From: Kistimonas sp964291485
GTDB lineage: Bacteria > Pseudomonadota > Gammaproteobacteria > Pseudomonadales > Endozoicomonadaceae
Direction of reading: 5' to 3'
DNA: 64,000 nt
Assembly: GCA_964291485.2 (NCBI GenBank)
Contig: OZ220224.1
Span: 4,030,001 to 4,094,000, forward strand
Positions within the stretch are counted from its first letter, which is position 1. Every line of letters begins with the position of its first letter. Under the pieces are notes generated by a model. It ran no database searches and was not told the DNA's origin. It saw only the letters and a program-made list of their open reading frames with translations. A program made the position numbers and the translations under genes. This document shows, one piece after another, positions 18,498-26,987 of this stretch.

Positions 18498-20180
18498 ATG
18501 CTCACCCATCTGTCTATCAGTAACTACGCCATCGTTGACCAGCTCGACCTGGATCTTTCTCAGGGCATGACCGTTATTACCGGCGAAACCGGTGCCGGCA
18601 AATCCATCATGCTCGACGCGCTTGGGCTTGCTATTGGTGACCGGGCTGAACCTGACAGTGTCCGCACCGGCAGCGAACGTGCTGATATCCGCGCCACCTT
18701 TGATCTGGCCCAGTGCCCTGATGCACAGGCCTGGCTGAAGTCCCACGAGCTGGATGCCGGTGAAGAGTGCATCCTGCGCCGCACCATCACCCGCGAAGGA
18801 CGCAGCCGCGGTTATATCAATGGCACGCCTTCCCCACTGGCGGATTTGCGCAAGATTGGCGAAATGCTGCTGGATATCCATAGCCAGCATGAACACCAGT
18901 CGTTATTGAAGCCAGCTACTCACCGCCGACTACTGGACGGTTACGCAGGCAGCCATGAACTGGCGACAACCGTCAACCAGATCTGGCGGCAATGGCACCA
19001 TTGCCACACCCGGATTCAAACACTCAGAAGCGCCAGCGAAGAACAAAGCGCCCGCCTGCAGCTCTTGAGCTATCAGGTAGAAGAGCTGGAACAACTGAAC
19101 CTGGGCAAAGATGAGCTGGAACAACTGGAGCAAGAACAGAAGCAACTGGCCAACGCCACCAGCTCTATTCAGGCTTGCGATCAGGTCCTGACCCTCTGTG
19201 TGGAAGATGACAACAGCAATATCGTGCACCAGCTCAGCGCCTGCCAGAACTTACTGGCTGAATTGAATCTGGACAGCAAGCCCATACAAGATGCGATTGA
19301 GCTGATCTGTTCTGCACAGATTCAGGTTGAGGAATGCTGTAATGAATTGCGCCATTTCATGGATCGGTTTGACGATGATCCCGAACGCTTGCCTGAAATA
19401 GAAAAGCGCCTCTCTACCATCTATTCACTAGCCCGAAAGCATCATATTCAGCCATCCGAACTGCACGCCCTGCATACAGAGCTACAGGACGAACTGACAT
19501 CTCTGCAAAGTAGCGATGACCAGATTGAGCAGCTTCAGGAAGAACTCGAACTACTGGAAAAACAGTACAAAGCAACAACAGACAAGTTATCCATTAAACG
19601 CCAGAAAGGTGCATTGAAACTGGCCAAGGCGGTTATACGGCACATACGGGATCTCGGTATGCCCGCCGGGGAATTTAAAGTAGACCTGACCACGGTCAAT
19701 GGTGAATTCCGCCCCCACGGCAATGAAGACATCCAGTTTCTTGTTACCAGTAACCCCGGCATGCCTGCCCGGCCATTACACAAGGTGGCATCAGGTGGTG
19801 AACTGTCTCGCATCAGTTTGGCGATACAGGTGATTACCGCCAAAAGCTGCCAGATCCCCACACTGGTATTTGACGAAGTGGATGTCGGCATCGGTGGAGG
19901 CACAGCGGAAATTGTAGGTCGCCTGTTACGGGAACTGGGCAGTCATGGCCAGGTACTCTGTGTGACGCACCAACCTCAGGTTGCTTCACAGGGTCATCAA
20001 CACCTGCATGTCTCCAAGCAACACAACAAAGCGACAACCCGCACACAGATTCATGAATTGCAGGAAGAGCGTCGTACCCAGGAAATCGCCCGAATGCTTG
20101 GCGGTGTCACACTGACAGACCACACGGTCGCCCATGCGCGGGAGATGATTGAACGCGCCCAGACATCAGCGACGACCTGA
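18498..20180 (+). CDS. recN: DNA repair protein RecN
   Basis: SMC-like ATPase that tethers DNA ends and sister chromatids during double-strand break repair. The 560 residues begin MLTHLSISNYAIVD, with Walker A GETGAGKS at 29-36. A long central coiled coil (about 155-365) is rich in Glu and Gln, including LEQLEQEQKQL and IEQLQEELELLEKQ. The C-terminal ATPase lobe has the ABC signature ASGGELSRISLAIQ and Walker B LVFDEVDVGIGG. It is divergent from grpE and carries a LexA box. Confidence 0.98.
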   Translation: MLTHLSISNYAIVDQLDLDLSQGMTVITGETGAGKSIMLDALGLAIGDRAEPDSVRTGSERADIRATFDLAQCPDAQAWLKSHELDAGEECILRRTITREGRSRGYINGTPSPLADLRKIGEMLLDIHSQHEHQSLLKPATHRRLLDGYAGSHELATTVNQIWRQWHHCHTRIQTLRSASEEQSARLQLLSYQVEELEQLNLGKDELEQLEQEQKQLANATSSIQACDQVLTLCVEDDNSNIVHQLSACQNLLAELNLDSKPIQDAIELICSAQIQVEECCNELRHFMDRFDDDPERLPEIEKRLSTIYSLARKHHIQPSELHALHTELQDELTSLQSSDDQIEQLQEELELLEKQYKATTDKLSIKRQKGALKLAKAVIRHIRDLGMPAGEFKVDLTTVNGEFRPHGNEDIQFLVTSNPGMPARPLHKVASGGELSRISLAIQVITAKSCQIPTLVFDEVDVGIGGGTAEIVGRLLRELGSHGQVLCVTHQPQVASQGHQHLHVSKQHNKATTRTQIHELQEERRTQEIARMLGGVTLTDHTVAHAREMIERAQTSATT

Positions 20181-20220
20181 GTATATTGACAATAGTTTTG
20201 GCGAAAAAATAGAGGCATGT

Positions 20221-20691
20221 TTATTTCAGGCTGGCAGTCGCCAGCCCTAACAAAGCTGTAGTGATACCTGTCAGATCAAACCGGTGCTGCCCAATGCTTT
20301 CACTACTGACATCGACATAGGAATAGGCCCCCTGTAATCCAGACAGTATTTCAATCAAATCGACATCACCGGTCTTCAATACAATATGGGTGTCTGTGCG
20401 CCGCAACACATTGAACTCAGTGGTATAAGGTTTATTTTCCGGTAGCGTGAAAACCAGGTCTGTCGTATCAGCAATGTCGGGATTGGCCGGCAACGTGATC
20501 ACCAGTGACAAGTCACCGCTTTTATCCTGCGCCACAAAAATAGCAAGCGTGGGGGCAACAATATTCCCTGCCAACATGACATCAGGCAGCATGTCCAACG
20601 CGCCATAATGACGCCAGTCACTCTTGGCTGGTAGAGAGAGAACAGCCAACGAAACGGTCAGTATGCAATACTGTATCCATGACATATGCAT
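20221..20691 (-). CDS. Hypothetical secreted protein
   Basis: A 156-residue protein starting at MHMSWIQY (a GTG one codon upstream and an ATG two codons downstream are alternatives). The N-terminal 24 residues look like a Sec signal peptide, with cleavage likely after LPAKS. The mature part is predicted mostly beta-strand, with alternating hydrophobic residues (LSLVITLPANPD, TDLVFTLPENKPY) and no cysteines. I do not recognise a family. It converges with recN; a GGCTGGC/GCCAGCC stem lies in its last codons but has no T-run. Confidence 0.65.
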   Translation of the reverse strand: MHMSWIQYCILTVSLAVLSLPAKSDWRHYGALDMLPDVMLAGNIVAPTLAIFVAQDKSGDLSLVITLPANPDIADTTDLVFTLPENKPYTTEFNVLRRTDTHIVLKTGDVDLIEILSGLQGAYSYVDVSSESIGQHRFDLTGITTALLGLATASLK

Positions 20692-20949
20692 CACCGGATA
20701 ATTATTCTTCGTCAGACATCAATGTTTCTCTAATGATGATAGCCCTATCAGGCAAAGACCGGCAGCCAATAATGATCATTTTTTACAACAGATATACGAC
20801 AAATGACATTAAATTGAGGCCGTCACTGTAAAAGAAACAAACAAGAAGGGCAGAAGTGAAGATGCTGGATGACCGATATTGACGGAAACGAGGGTATTGG
20901 ACGAGGGACCACCGCAGGCAGCCCCAACAGATCCATTATTCGTTGTTAG

Positions 20950-21354
20950 TTATTTCTGCTTGGGCCTGACATAAAGCACCAGGTTATGGTCCACCAACTC
21001 GTAACCATGCTTTTCCGCAATATCTCTCTGGATACGCTCAATTTCCTGGTTGGTGAACTCAACAATTTTGCCGGTTTCCATACAGACCATATGGTCATGA
21101 TGCTCGCCCCGGGAGAGTTCAAAGACCGAGTGTCCGCCATCAAAGTTATGGCGCACCACCAACCCAGCCGACTCAAACTGGGTCAGTACGCGGTATACCG
21201 TTGCCAGACCGACATCGTCATCCGCCTCAATCAGCGCCTTATATACATCTTCAGCACTCATATGGCGGTCTTCTGCACTTTCCAGAATCTGCAGAATTTT
21301 TACGCGTGGCAGGGTCACTTTTAGCCCGGCTTTACGCAGCTCTTGATTTTCCAA
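20950..21354 (-). CDS. fur: Ferric uptake regulator Fur
   Basis: Fe2+-dependent repressor of iron-uptake genes. The 134-residue protein has a winged-helix domain (about 1-82, KVTLPRVKILQIL, GLATVYRVLTQFE) and a metal-binding dimerisation domain with HHDHMVC (85-91). Only one cysteine (Cys91) is seen, as in Pseudomonas Fur and unlike the CxxC pairs of E. coli. The start is a TTG reading MENQELRKAG with AAGGA eight bases upstream; no in-frame ATG is available. It is divergent from bamE, the conserved arrangement. Confidence 0.97.
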   Translation of the reverse strand: MENQELRKAGLKVTLPRVKILQILESAEDRHMSAEDVYKALIEADDDVGLATVYRVLTQFESAGLVVRHNFDGGHSVFELSRGEHHDHMVCMETGKIVEFTNQEIERIQRDIAEKHGYELVDHNLVLYVRPKQK

Positions 21355-21384
21355 CTGAGTAATCCTTTATTTAACCCCTGAAAA

Positions 21385-21403
21385 TGTATAAATTGTCATT
21401 ATC
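21385..21403 (-). promoter_or_regulatory. Possible Fur box between fur and bamE
   Basis: Reading the minus strand, GATAATGACAATTTATACA matches the 19-base Fur consensus at about 13 positions, with the first eight perfect. It lies about 30-50 bases upstream of fur, so autoregulation is possible. Matches of this quality also occur by chance in AT-rich gaps. Confidence 0.4.
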
Positions 21404-21438
21404 TCATTTCCGTCGAAGATAGTGGAAGTCCCTGGACG

Positions 21439-21888
21439 ATGCAAAAGTACCTGAAAATACCGGCCTTGACTATAACTGCAGCGTTAATGGGCGGTTGCTC
21501 CTGGTTTTCTGACGATAGCGATTTCAAGATGGTCAGCTTTCCCGGGGTCTACAAGATCAACATCCAGCAAGGCAACATCATCACGCAGGATATGATCAAC
21601 CAGCTCAAGCCGGGCATGACCCGCAGCCAGGTGGCCTATGTCATGGGCACCCCACTCCTGCCCGACAGCTTCGACAAGGATCGCTGGGACTATATCTACA
21701 CCCTGCAGCCCGGCGGAAAGCAGCGTACTCAGCAAACCCTGTCCCTGTTCTTCGACAATGACAAACTGACTCGTTTCAATGGTGATTTCCGTCCTGAGGT
21801 CAATCAGGATGCCAACACTCACGCACAAAGTGATGTCCAGGATGCCGCAGAAACCATCATGAAAGAACAGGCTGAAGATGACCTTTGA
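21439..21888 (+). CDS. bamE: Outer-membrane assembly lipoprotein BamE
   Basis: Small lipoprotein of the BAM complex that folds beta-barrel proteins into the outer membrane (also SmpA/OmlA). The 149-residue precursor has a lipoprotein signal peptide with lipobox LMGGC and lipidated Cys20. The conserved core GNIITQDMINQLKPGMTRSQVAYVMGTPLLPDSF spans about residues 52-85, followed by DRWDYIYTLQPGG. It is about 35 residues longer than E. coli BamE because of an acidic C-terminal tail. It is divergent from fur and ends at a bidirectional terminator shared with rnfH. Confidence 0.96.
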   Translation: MQKYLKIPALTITAALMGGCSWFSDDSDFKMVSFPGVYKINIQQGNIITQDMINQLKPGMTRSQVAYVMGTPLLPDSFDKDRWDYIYTLQPGGKQRTQQTLSLFFDNDKLTRFNGDFRPEVNQDANTHAQSDVQDAAETIMKEQAEDDL

Positions 21889-21914
21889 ACCGGAAATCAG
21901 GTATTTCAGGATAT

Positions 21915-21944
21915 AAAAAAGGAGGCTTTGCGCCTCCTTTTTTT
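21915..21944. terminator. Bidirectional terminator between bamE and rnfH
   Basis: The stem GGAGGC/GCCTCC (21921-21937) is flanked by six A and seven T, so it can end both convergent transcripts. It lies about 30 bases after the bamE stop and about 30 after the rnfH stop. Confidence 0.92.
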
Positions 21945-21966
21945 ATAATACACCACAACCCGGAAA

Positions 21967-22302
21967 CTAATCGGACTGCTTGGCCAGACGTGCTTTTTCA
22001 GCCCGACGCTTGCGGACTTCTTTCGGATCGGCAATCAGGGGACGATAGATTTCCACCCGGTCGCCGCCCTGCAACGCCTGCTCACGAGGCTTGGCAACCG
22101 CTTTACCGAAAACGCCCATCTTAACGGTTTCCAGATCAATTTCCGGAAACTGCCCCACAATCCCTGACGCCTGTGCAGCATCATAGACTGTCGCACCCGT
22201 CGGAACAGTGACAGTAATAATGGCCTGTCGGTCAGGTCGGGCATAGGCGACTTCAACATGGATCTCAGAGACCGTAGAGGTCTGACTGGCGCTATCAACC
22301 AT
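21967..22302 (-). CDS. rnfH: RnfH family ubiquitin-like protein
   Basis: Small beta-grasp protein (UPF0125) of unclear function, often next to ratA. The start at MVDSASQ overlaps the ratA stop by eight bases; nearby upstream ATGs are alternatives. The 111 residues include IHVEVAYARPDRQAI, then GATVYDAAQASGI, and the signature GDRVEIYRPLIADPKEVRKRRAEKA, followed by a basic tail. The overlap indicates translational coupling to ratA. Confidence 0.92.
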   Translation of the reverse strand: MVDSASQTSTVSEIHVEVAYARPDRQAIITVTVPTGATVYDAAQASGIVGQFPEIDLETVKMGVFGKAVAKPREQALQGGDRVEIYRPLIADPKEVRKRRAEKARLAKQSD

Positions 22303-22726
22303 ACACTTCATCCGCCCGCTTACAGAAAGCATCGACCATAAGATTAGCCGCCTGATCCAGCACCTTGCCGACGGTAGACTTCAGCACCGCATTATCCATA
22401 TCAAACGTCAGGTCCAATACGACCTTGCAAGCGTCCTCCATCAGGGGTTTGAAATGCCAGACACCGGACAGTGCGGTAAACGGCCCTTCAACCAGCCGCA
22501 TTTCAATGAACCGGTCGACCTCAAGCTTGTTACGGGTCACAAAGCTCTGGGTGACACCACCCTTGCTGACATCCACACGAGCTTCCATCCAGTCATCGCC
22601 CTGCCCCAGCACTTCTGCCCCGACACACCAGGGCAGAAACTGGGGATAGGCAGTCACATCATTCACCAGGCCATACATCGCGCTGGCAGAGTGCATGACC
22701 AGCGCAGACCGTTGAATCGTTTTCAT
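22295..22726 (-). CDS. ratA: RatA / Coq10-like START-domain protein
   Basis: A 143-residue START/polyketide-cyclase fold protein. E. coli RatA was described as inhibiting 70S ribosome association, while relatives such as Coq10 bind ubiquinone, so the true role is unsettled. Typical motifs are present: SAMYGLVNDVTAYPQFLPWCVGAEV near residues 15-39 and the C-terminal amphipathic helix. It is arranged ratA-rnfH on the minus strand, opposite smpB, as in pseudomonads. Confidence 0.93.
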   Translation of the reverse strand: MKTIQRSALVMHSASAMYGLVNDVTAYPQFLPWCVGAEVLGQGDDWMEARVDVSKGGVTQSFVTRNKLEVDRFIEMRLVEGPFTALSGVWHFKPLMEDACKVVLDLTFDMDNAVLKSTVGKVLDQAANLMVDAFCKRADEVYG

Positions 22727-22741
22727 CCGTGACGGCGTTCC

Positions 22742-24115
22742 TCAGGCAATAGCCTTGTAAAGGTTTGCAACAAAGATTATGAACACGCAGACCGGTGCAA
22801 TCACCCGGCACAGCGCCCGCCAGAGGTTAAACCTGACCAGCGAGAGGTTCAACTCCTTGTACACCACGGAGCGCTTCATGATCCAGCCGGCAAAGATGGC
22901 AATCAGCAACCCACCCAGCGGCAGCATGATATTGGCGGTCACGAAATCCAGCAATTCAAACACGGTCATACCAAACAACTGATACTCTTCACCGGACCAC
23001 AGGTTGAATGAGAAGACGGTGCCCATACCAATCAACCACACCAGCGCACTGAACAATGACGTTGCAACCAGACGACTCATGGAGAACCGTTCAGTCGCCC
23101 ATGCAACGGCCGGCTCAATCAGAGAAATCGAAGAACTCAGCGCCGCCAGACTCACTAACACGAAAAACAGGACACCGAACACCTGACCGCCCGGCATATG
23201 CCCAAAGGCTGTGGGCAGAGAAACAAACAGCAGCCCCGGACCTGCACCTGGCTCCATGCCGTTAGCAAAAACAATCGGGAAGATGGCAAGCCCTGCGACC
23301 AGCGCAACAACCGTATCCAGCACGGCAACAGTAACAACTGTGCCGCCGATAGAAGCACTCTTTGGCATATAAGCGCCGTAGGCCATGATAGCGCCCATCC
23401 CCAGGCTCAGGGTAAAGAATGCGTGCCCCATCGCTGCCAGCACGGCTTCCCAGGTCAGCTTGCTGAAATCAAAAGAAAACAGGAAAGAAAAACCGCGACC
23501 AAACTGATCAGTCTCAACAATGCTGTAACCCAGCAATACAATCAGCAGGACAAACAGCAACGGCATGATCACCCGCACACTGTTTTCCAACCCTTTGTGA
23601 ATGCCACGGGCAATCACCAGCGCCGTCAGCACCATGAAAATGGTATGCCAGAACGTCAACTGTGCTGGATTAGTCACCAAGGCATCAAAATGTGCGCCGA
23701 CCTGCTCACCGGTGAGCCCCATCAGGTCACCGCTACCCATATCCCAGGTAAACGCCAGCGCCCAACCGGCAATCACACTATAAAAAGACAGAATCAGGAA
23801 ACCGGCCAGAACCCCCATCCAGCCAACCAGCGACCAGCCTTTACCCGCATCGGATTCACGGGCCAGCTCCTTCATGGTGACGATCGGGCTGTGACGCCCA
23901 TGCCGGCCCAGAACGGTTTCCGCCATCATGATCGGAATGCCTACCAGCGCGATACAAACCAGGTAAACAAGGACAAACGCCCCGCCACCGTATTCGCCGG
24001 TGATAAACGGAAATTTCCAGATATTGCCAAGCCCGATGGCGGAACCTGCCGCCGCCAGAATAAAGGTCCATCGGTTGGCCCAGGTGCCGAGTGCTGCTGT
24101 TTTCTGATCGCCCAT
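22742..24115 (-). CDS. Neurotransmitter:sodium symporter (NSS) family transporter
   Basis: Na+-coupled amino-acid-type transporter of the LeuT fold. The start is at MGDQKTAALGTWANRW with GAGG upstream; the frame runs 90 unconserved codons further. The 457 residues contain the family signature AGSAIGLGNIWKFPFITGEYGGGAFVLVYL in TM1-TM2 (positions about 22-51) and about eleven to twelve hydrophobic helices. The substrate cannot be read from sequence; bacterial members take up tryptophan, leucine, tyrosine or other amino acids. It is inserted between ratA and smpB, genes that are adjacent in Pseudomonas, only 15 bases from ratA. Confidence 0.92.
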   Translation of the reverse strand: MGDQKTAALGTWANRWTFILAAAGSAIGLGNIWKFPFITGEYGGGAFVLVYLVCIALVGIPIMMAETVLGRHGRHSPIVTMKELARESDAGKGWSLVGWMGVLAGFLILSFYSVIAGWALAFTWDMGSGDLMGLTGEQVGAHFDALVTNPAQLTFWHTIFMVLTALVIARGIHKGLENSVRVIMPLLFVLLIVLLGYSIVETDQFGRGFSFLFSFDFSKLTWEAVLAAMGHAFFTLSLGMGAIMAYGAYMPKSASIGGTVVTVAVLDTVVALVAGLAIFPIVFANGMEPGAGPGLLFVSLPTAFGHMPGGQVFGVLFFVLVSLAALSSSISLIEPAVAWATERFSMSRLVATSLFSALVWLIGMGTVFSFNLWSGEEYQLFGMTVFELLDFVTANIMLPLGGLLIAIFAGWIMKRSVVYKELNLSLVRFNLWRALCRVIAPVCVFIIFVANLYKAIA

Positions 24116-24486
24116 GTAAATCCTCGAACAGACGGTTACTGCGTTGCCTGTGAACAGTCGGGGCTGATGCCCTCTGAGAGTTGTGATGAGTGTCCGATCA
24201 GCGCCATCCTGTCGCAACACGGCGGGATTACCACGGGCTGCGGGCTCATCCTGATACGGGATTAATGCACCAGATCCGTCTACAGCAGCTACTACTGACG
24301 CGTTATCAGCCAGAGCCATGCAGATGAGGGAAACACTACGCCGGACACTCAGGGCACATTCTAACGGCCTGCCTATAAGGTACAACCACTAAATCATTGC
24401 GCCTTACCGATAAAAGCGATTTTTCTGACACTTTTCGTTCATCGGGATCATGGCTTTTATGGTTTCTGCACGTATAATTCTCCGCC

Positions 24487-24969
24487 ATGGCAAAGAAACC
24501 CAAGAAAGCCGGTAGCGGCGACTCAACCATCGTAGTCAACAAAAAGGCCCGTCACGACTATCACATTGATGAGACGTTTGAGGCAGGCGTTACCCTGTCC
24601 GGCTGGGAAGTCAAAAGCCTCCGCCAGGGCAAGGTGCAACTGGTTGACAGTTATGTACTCCTGAAAGACGGCGAGGCTTGGCTGATCGGCGCCTCCATTG
24701 TTCCTTTACAGACAGCATCCACCCATGTGGTGGCTGATCCCCTGCGGGATCGCAAGCTGTTACTGCACAAGCGAGAACTGGCGCAGCTGTTCAGCGCCAC
24801 CCAGCAGAAAGGGCATACCTGCATCTGCACCAAGATGTACTGGAAGAAGCACCTGATCAAGGTTCAGATCGCGCTGGCCCGAGGCAAGAAAGAATTCGAC
24901 AAGCGCGCCACCACCAAAGAGCGTGAGTGGAATATCGAAAAGCAACGCGTTATGCATAAAGGAAATTAA
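24487..24969 (+). CDS. smpB: SsrA-binding protein SmpB
   Basis: Binds tmRNA and carries it into stalled ribosomes for trans-translation. The 160-residue protein has an OB-fold core with NKKARHDYHIDETFEAGV, GWEVKSLRQGKVQL and the C-terminal tail KKEFDKRATTKEREWNIEKQR that enters the mRNA channel. Length is standard. It lies directly upstream of ssrA on the same strand, about 80 bases away, the common functional pairing. Confidence 0.98.
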   Translation: MAKKPKKAGSGDSTIVVNKKARHDYHIDETFEAGVTLSGWEVKSLRQGKVQLVDSYVLLKDGEAWLIGASIVPLQTASTHVVADPLRDRKLLLHKRELAQLFSATQQKGHTCICTKMYWKKHLIKVQIALARGKKEFDKRATTKEREWNIEKQRVMHKGN

Positions 24970-24997
24970 GCATTCAAAATCAATAGCTTAATAGTTA

Positions 24998-25028
24998 TTG
25001 ACTTTATGCCTGAGTTTTAGAGTAGAAT
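24998..25028 (+). promoter_or_regulatory. Probable ssrA promoter
   Basis: TTGACT (24998-25003) and TAGAAT (25023-25028) are separated by 19 bases, ending about 20 bases before the mature tmRNA 5' end. The spacer is slightly long, but both elements are close to the sigma-70 consensus. Confidence 0.6.
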
Positions 25029-25047
25029 ACCGGCAAGGTTTCGATCC

Positions 25048-25447
25048 GGGGGCGATTTGGATTCGACGGCGGTAACGAAACCCAAGGTGCATGTCGAGGG
25101 TGTAGCGACTCTCGTAAATCAAAACGCTACAAACCTATAGTTGCCACTAAGCAACCTATCAACGATTCTTGGGACGCAGCTATCGCTGCATAACCCCAAG
25201 TTTGCTGCTTAAAACCAGCAATCGTTCGATCTTCTCGGTTTGTCTGTTGACTGAGCCAAGATCGTTATCGCAAGCAGACTCGTCGTGAAGCCTTGTCTGG
25301 GGACTGATCGACTAAAACAGCACAGGCTCGTTCTGCTTCACCCCGACCGCTGGGTCGTTGCAGAATTAAATCAAAGGCGGATCTAAGCATGTAGAGCCAA
25401 GGGCGGAGTATCGGCGGACGCGGGTTCAATTCCCGCCGCCTCCACCA
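25048..25447 (+). ncRNA. ssrA: Transfer-messenger RNA (tmRNA)
   Basis: Rescues stalled ribosomes and tags the unfinished protein for proteolysis. The 5' end GGGGGCGATTTGGATTCGACG pairs (7 bp) with the 3' end CGCCTCC-ACCA, and the T-arm GGGTTCAATTCCC precedes it. The coding region appears to resume at GCC (25143) after ATAGTT and reads ATKQPINDSWDAAIAA to TAA at 25191-25193. That is 16 codons, longer than the ten of E. coli, and ends AIAA rather than ALAA. Pseudoknot-rich sequence fills the rest. Total about 400 nucleotides. Confidence 0.96.
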
Positions 25448-25452
25448 ACACC

Positions 25453-25485
25453 AAAAACCGATGTTTTAAACGTCGGTTTTTTTTA
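25453..25485 (+). terminator. Rho-independent terminator of ssrA
   Basis: The stem AAACCGATG/CGTCGGTTT with an AT-rich loop is followed by eight T. It begins about eight bases after the CCA end of the tmRNA. Confidence 0.9.
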
Positions 25486-25553
25486 TATTCAGAAAAATCA
25501 TCCCACCAGCCCACAAGATGGTGCCGTTCTATCCGCTGATTTTTTTGCTGAGG

Positions 25554-26642
25554 TCAACCAACTACCGACAGCGAACCCTGAGTAGTTCGTAGCGGAATCG
25601 GCACTACACCCTGACCTGTCACAAGCGACTCAACCCCTGTCTCCTGGCAGTCTTCCGGCAAAACTACCAGAGACCTGAGACAACCAAGATCCGCATTGAT
25701 AAAGAGACTACTTTTTTCTTCAAACTGGCTGGCGATATCCGGCACTACCAGAGAAAAAGTGGCGCGCTCACGGACCAGACACTCAATATAGCTTTCAGCA
25801 TCCTGCGCCCCCGTCATAATCAGCCGGGCTCCTGAGGACAGCCAGTTAAAAAGAAAGACCCCGGTCAGTATCGGTTCCTGGCAAATATTGGGGCACACCA
25901 GCACATCACCATTCTGGATATTTGCACGTTCTGCAATAAACGATGCAACCCCCTGCCAATGATTGTGACTGCCCGGAACAATTTTTAATCGCGCATCTTT
26001 ATTACCTTCTGACGTCACCACAGAGGGATGCAGGGTAAAATAATCATCCGGTGAAACATGCGTATCACCCAGGTATTCCCCTAACTGAATTAACTGCTCT
26101 TTTGGGAAATCATCCTCTGTTGTAAGGTGCATGACACCTGATTGATCAGGTATACCCGCAGAAAATGTGCACTGCACACAGTGCTCAGGCAAATCCGGAA
26201 CAGACTTGCCTTGTTGATTGCCTGAACAGAATTCATCATGAGCCAATGCAGTAATATCTGGCCCTATAGCCGCTAACAACAATCGCCATTCGGTTCGGGA
26301 AAATCCATCAGGAATTGTGCACGCAATGGCACCCAGTCGCGCTATGGCTAACTTCAGAATAATGGTATTTGCGACACCAGCCATCTGAATCAAAACAACC
26401 CGATGCTGTCGTACACCTGCCTGAAAAAGAGCAGCACTGACTCGCGTCACCGCATCCGCCAGCTGACGGTAACTGTAACGCACTGTCGATGCACCGCCTG
26501 ATTGCCCATCTCTGTCGACCAACGCAATCCGTTCCGGATGTATCGCGGCTGTACGACGGAACAGGGTATCCAGAGACTCCTCTTCTCCCCACATCCCGTA
26601 TCGCTCATTAAACGCAATATACTCACGTCTGAAGGCTTGCAT
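25554..26642 (-). CDS. Truncated, degenerate AMP-binding (ANL) acyl-CoA synthetase-like protein
   Basis: The first half resembles fatty-acid or acetyl-CoA synthetases: EYIAFNERYG, ESLDTLFRRTAAIHPERIALVD, and YSYRQLADAVTRVSAALFQAGV at about 55-77. The protein stops at 362 residues, where ANL enzymes run to 500-650, so the adenylation core is incomplete and the mobile C-terminal domain with the catalytic Lys is missing. The usual Ser/Thr/Gly-rich P-loop (TSGTTGxPK) is replaced around residues 210-225 by VVTSEGNKDARLK. Enzyme activity is therefore unlikely. It lies about 70 bases past the ssrA terminator and follows an acyl-CoA dehydrogenase on the same strand. It may be a decaying remnant or a repurposed protein. 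Confidence 0.6.
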   Translation of the reverse strand: MQAFRREYIAFNERYGMWGEEESLDTLFRRTAAIHPERIALVDRDGQSGGASTVRYSYRQLADAVTRVSAALFQAGVRQHRVVLIQMAGVANTIILKLAIARLGAIACTIPDGFSRTEWRLLLAAIGPDITALAHDEFCSGNQQGKSVPDLPEHCVQCTFSAGIPDQSGVMHLTTEDDFPKEQLIQLGEYLGDTHVSPDDYFTLHPSVVTSEGNKDARLKIVPGSHNHWQGVASFIAERANIQNGDVLVCPNICQEPILTGVFLFNWLSSGARLIMTGAQDAESYIECLVRERATFSLVVPDIASQFEEKSSLFINADLGCLRSLVVLPEDCQETGVESLVTGQGVVPIPLRTTQGSLSVVG

Positions 26643-26987
26643 ACCTGTTATCCTGTCATGGGCTGGAAGTTGGAATAGGGATCAGTCAGGGGTTTGAAAA
26701 CCACGCCAACAACATAAGACGGGATGGGAAAAACCACCAGAATAGAGAAACAAAGAATCACAGTGGTCACTATGCAATCGCGATGCGCGCAGGTGAAAAG
26801 CCATCACTTGCCTGGCGTACAGGGTACATGGTCTTTCCACTGTCAGCCCCTTTTTATCATTCTGTTGGCGTTAGTCGGAAGTGCAGAGTGGAAGACTATC
26901 TTCAGGTTTTTTTTCAGTCAACGGTCAAAAATGGCATGTCCGTTTTTGACCATTGAAACGTTTCTCATTTCTACAGAGTCAAACCCC
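26643..26987. other. 345-base gap without a supported gene
   Basis: Lies between the acyl-CoA dehydrogenase and the truncated ANL gene. It holds a 12-bp inverted repeat (26923-26951) and an open frame of 92 codons on the plus strand that lacks a ribosome site and runs into the end of the dehydrogenase gene. No promoter or known RNA was recognised. Confidence 0.5.
26923..26951. repeat. Inverted repeat downstream of the acyl-CoA dehydrogenase
   Basis: GGTCAAAAATGG and CCGTTTTTGACC form a 12-bp stem with one wobble position and a CATGT loop. It has no T-run on either side, so it may be a weak terminator or a protein-binding site. Confidence 0.45.

Noticed and set aside
20230..20247. Terminator after recN
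   Set aside because: GGCTGGC/GCCAGCC stem lies inside the convergent gene and lacks a T-run.
23198..24265. 355-codon open frame opposite the NSS transporter gene
   Set aside because: Antisense shadow; composition follows the transporter codons, with no ribosome site and no family.
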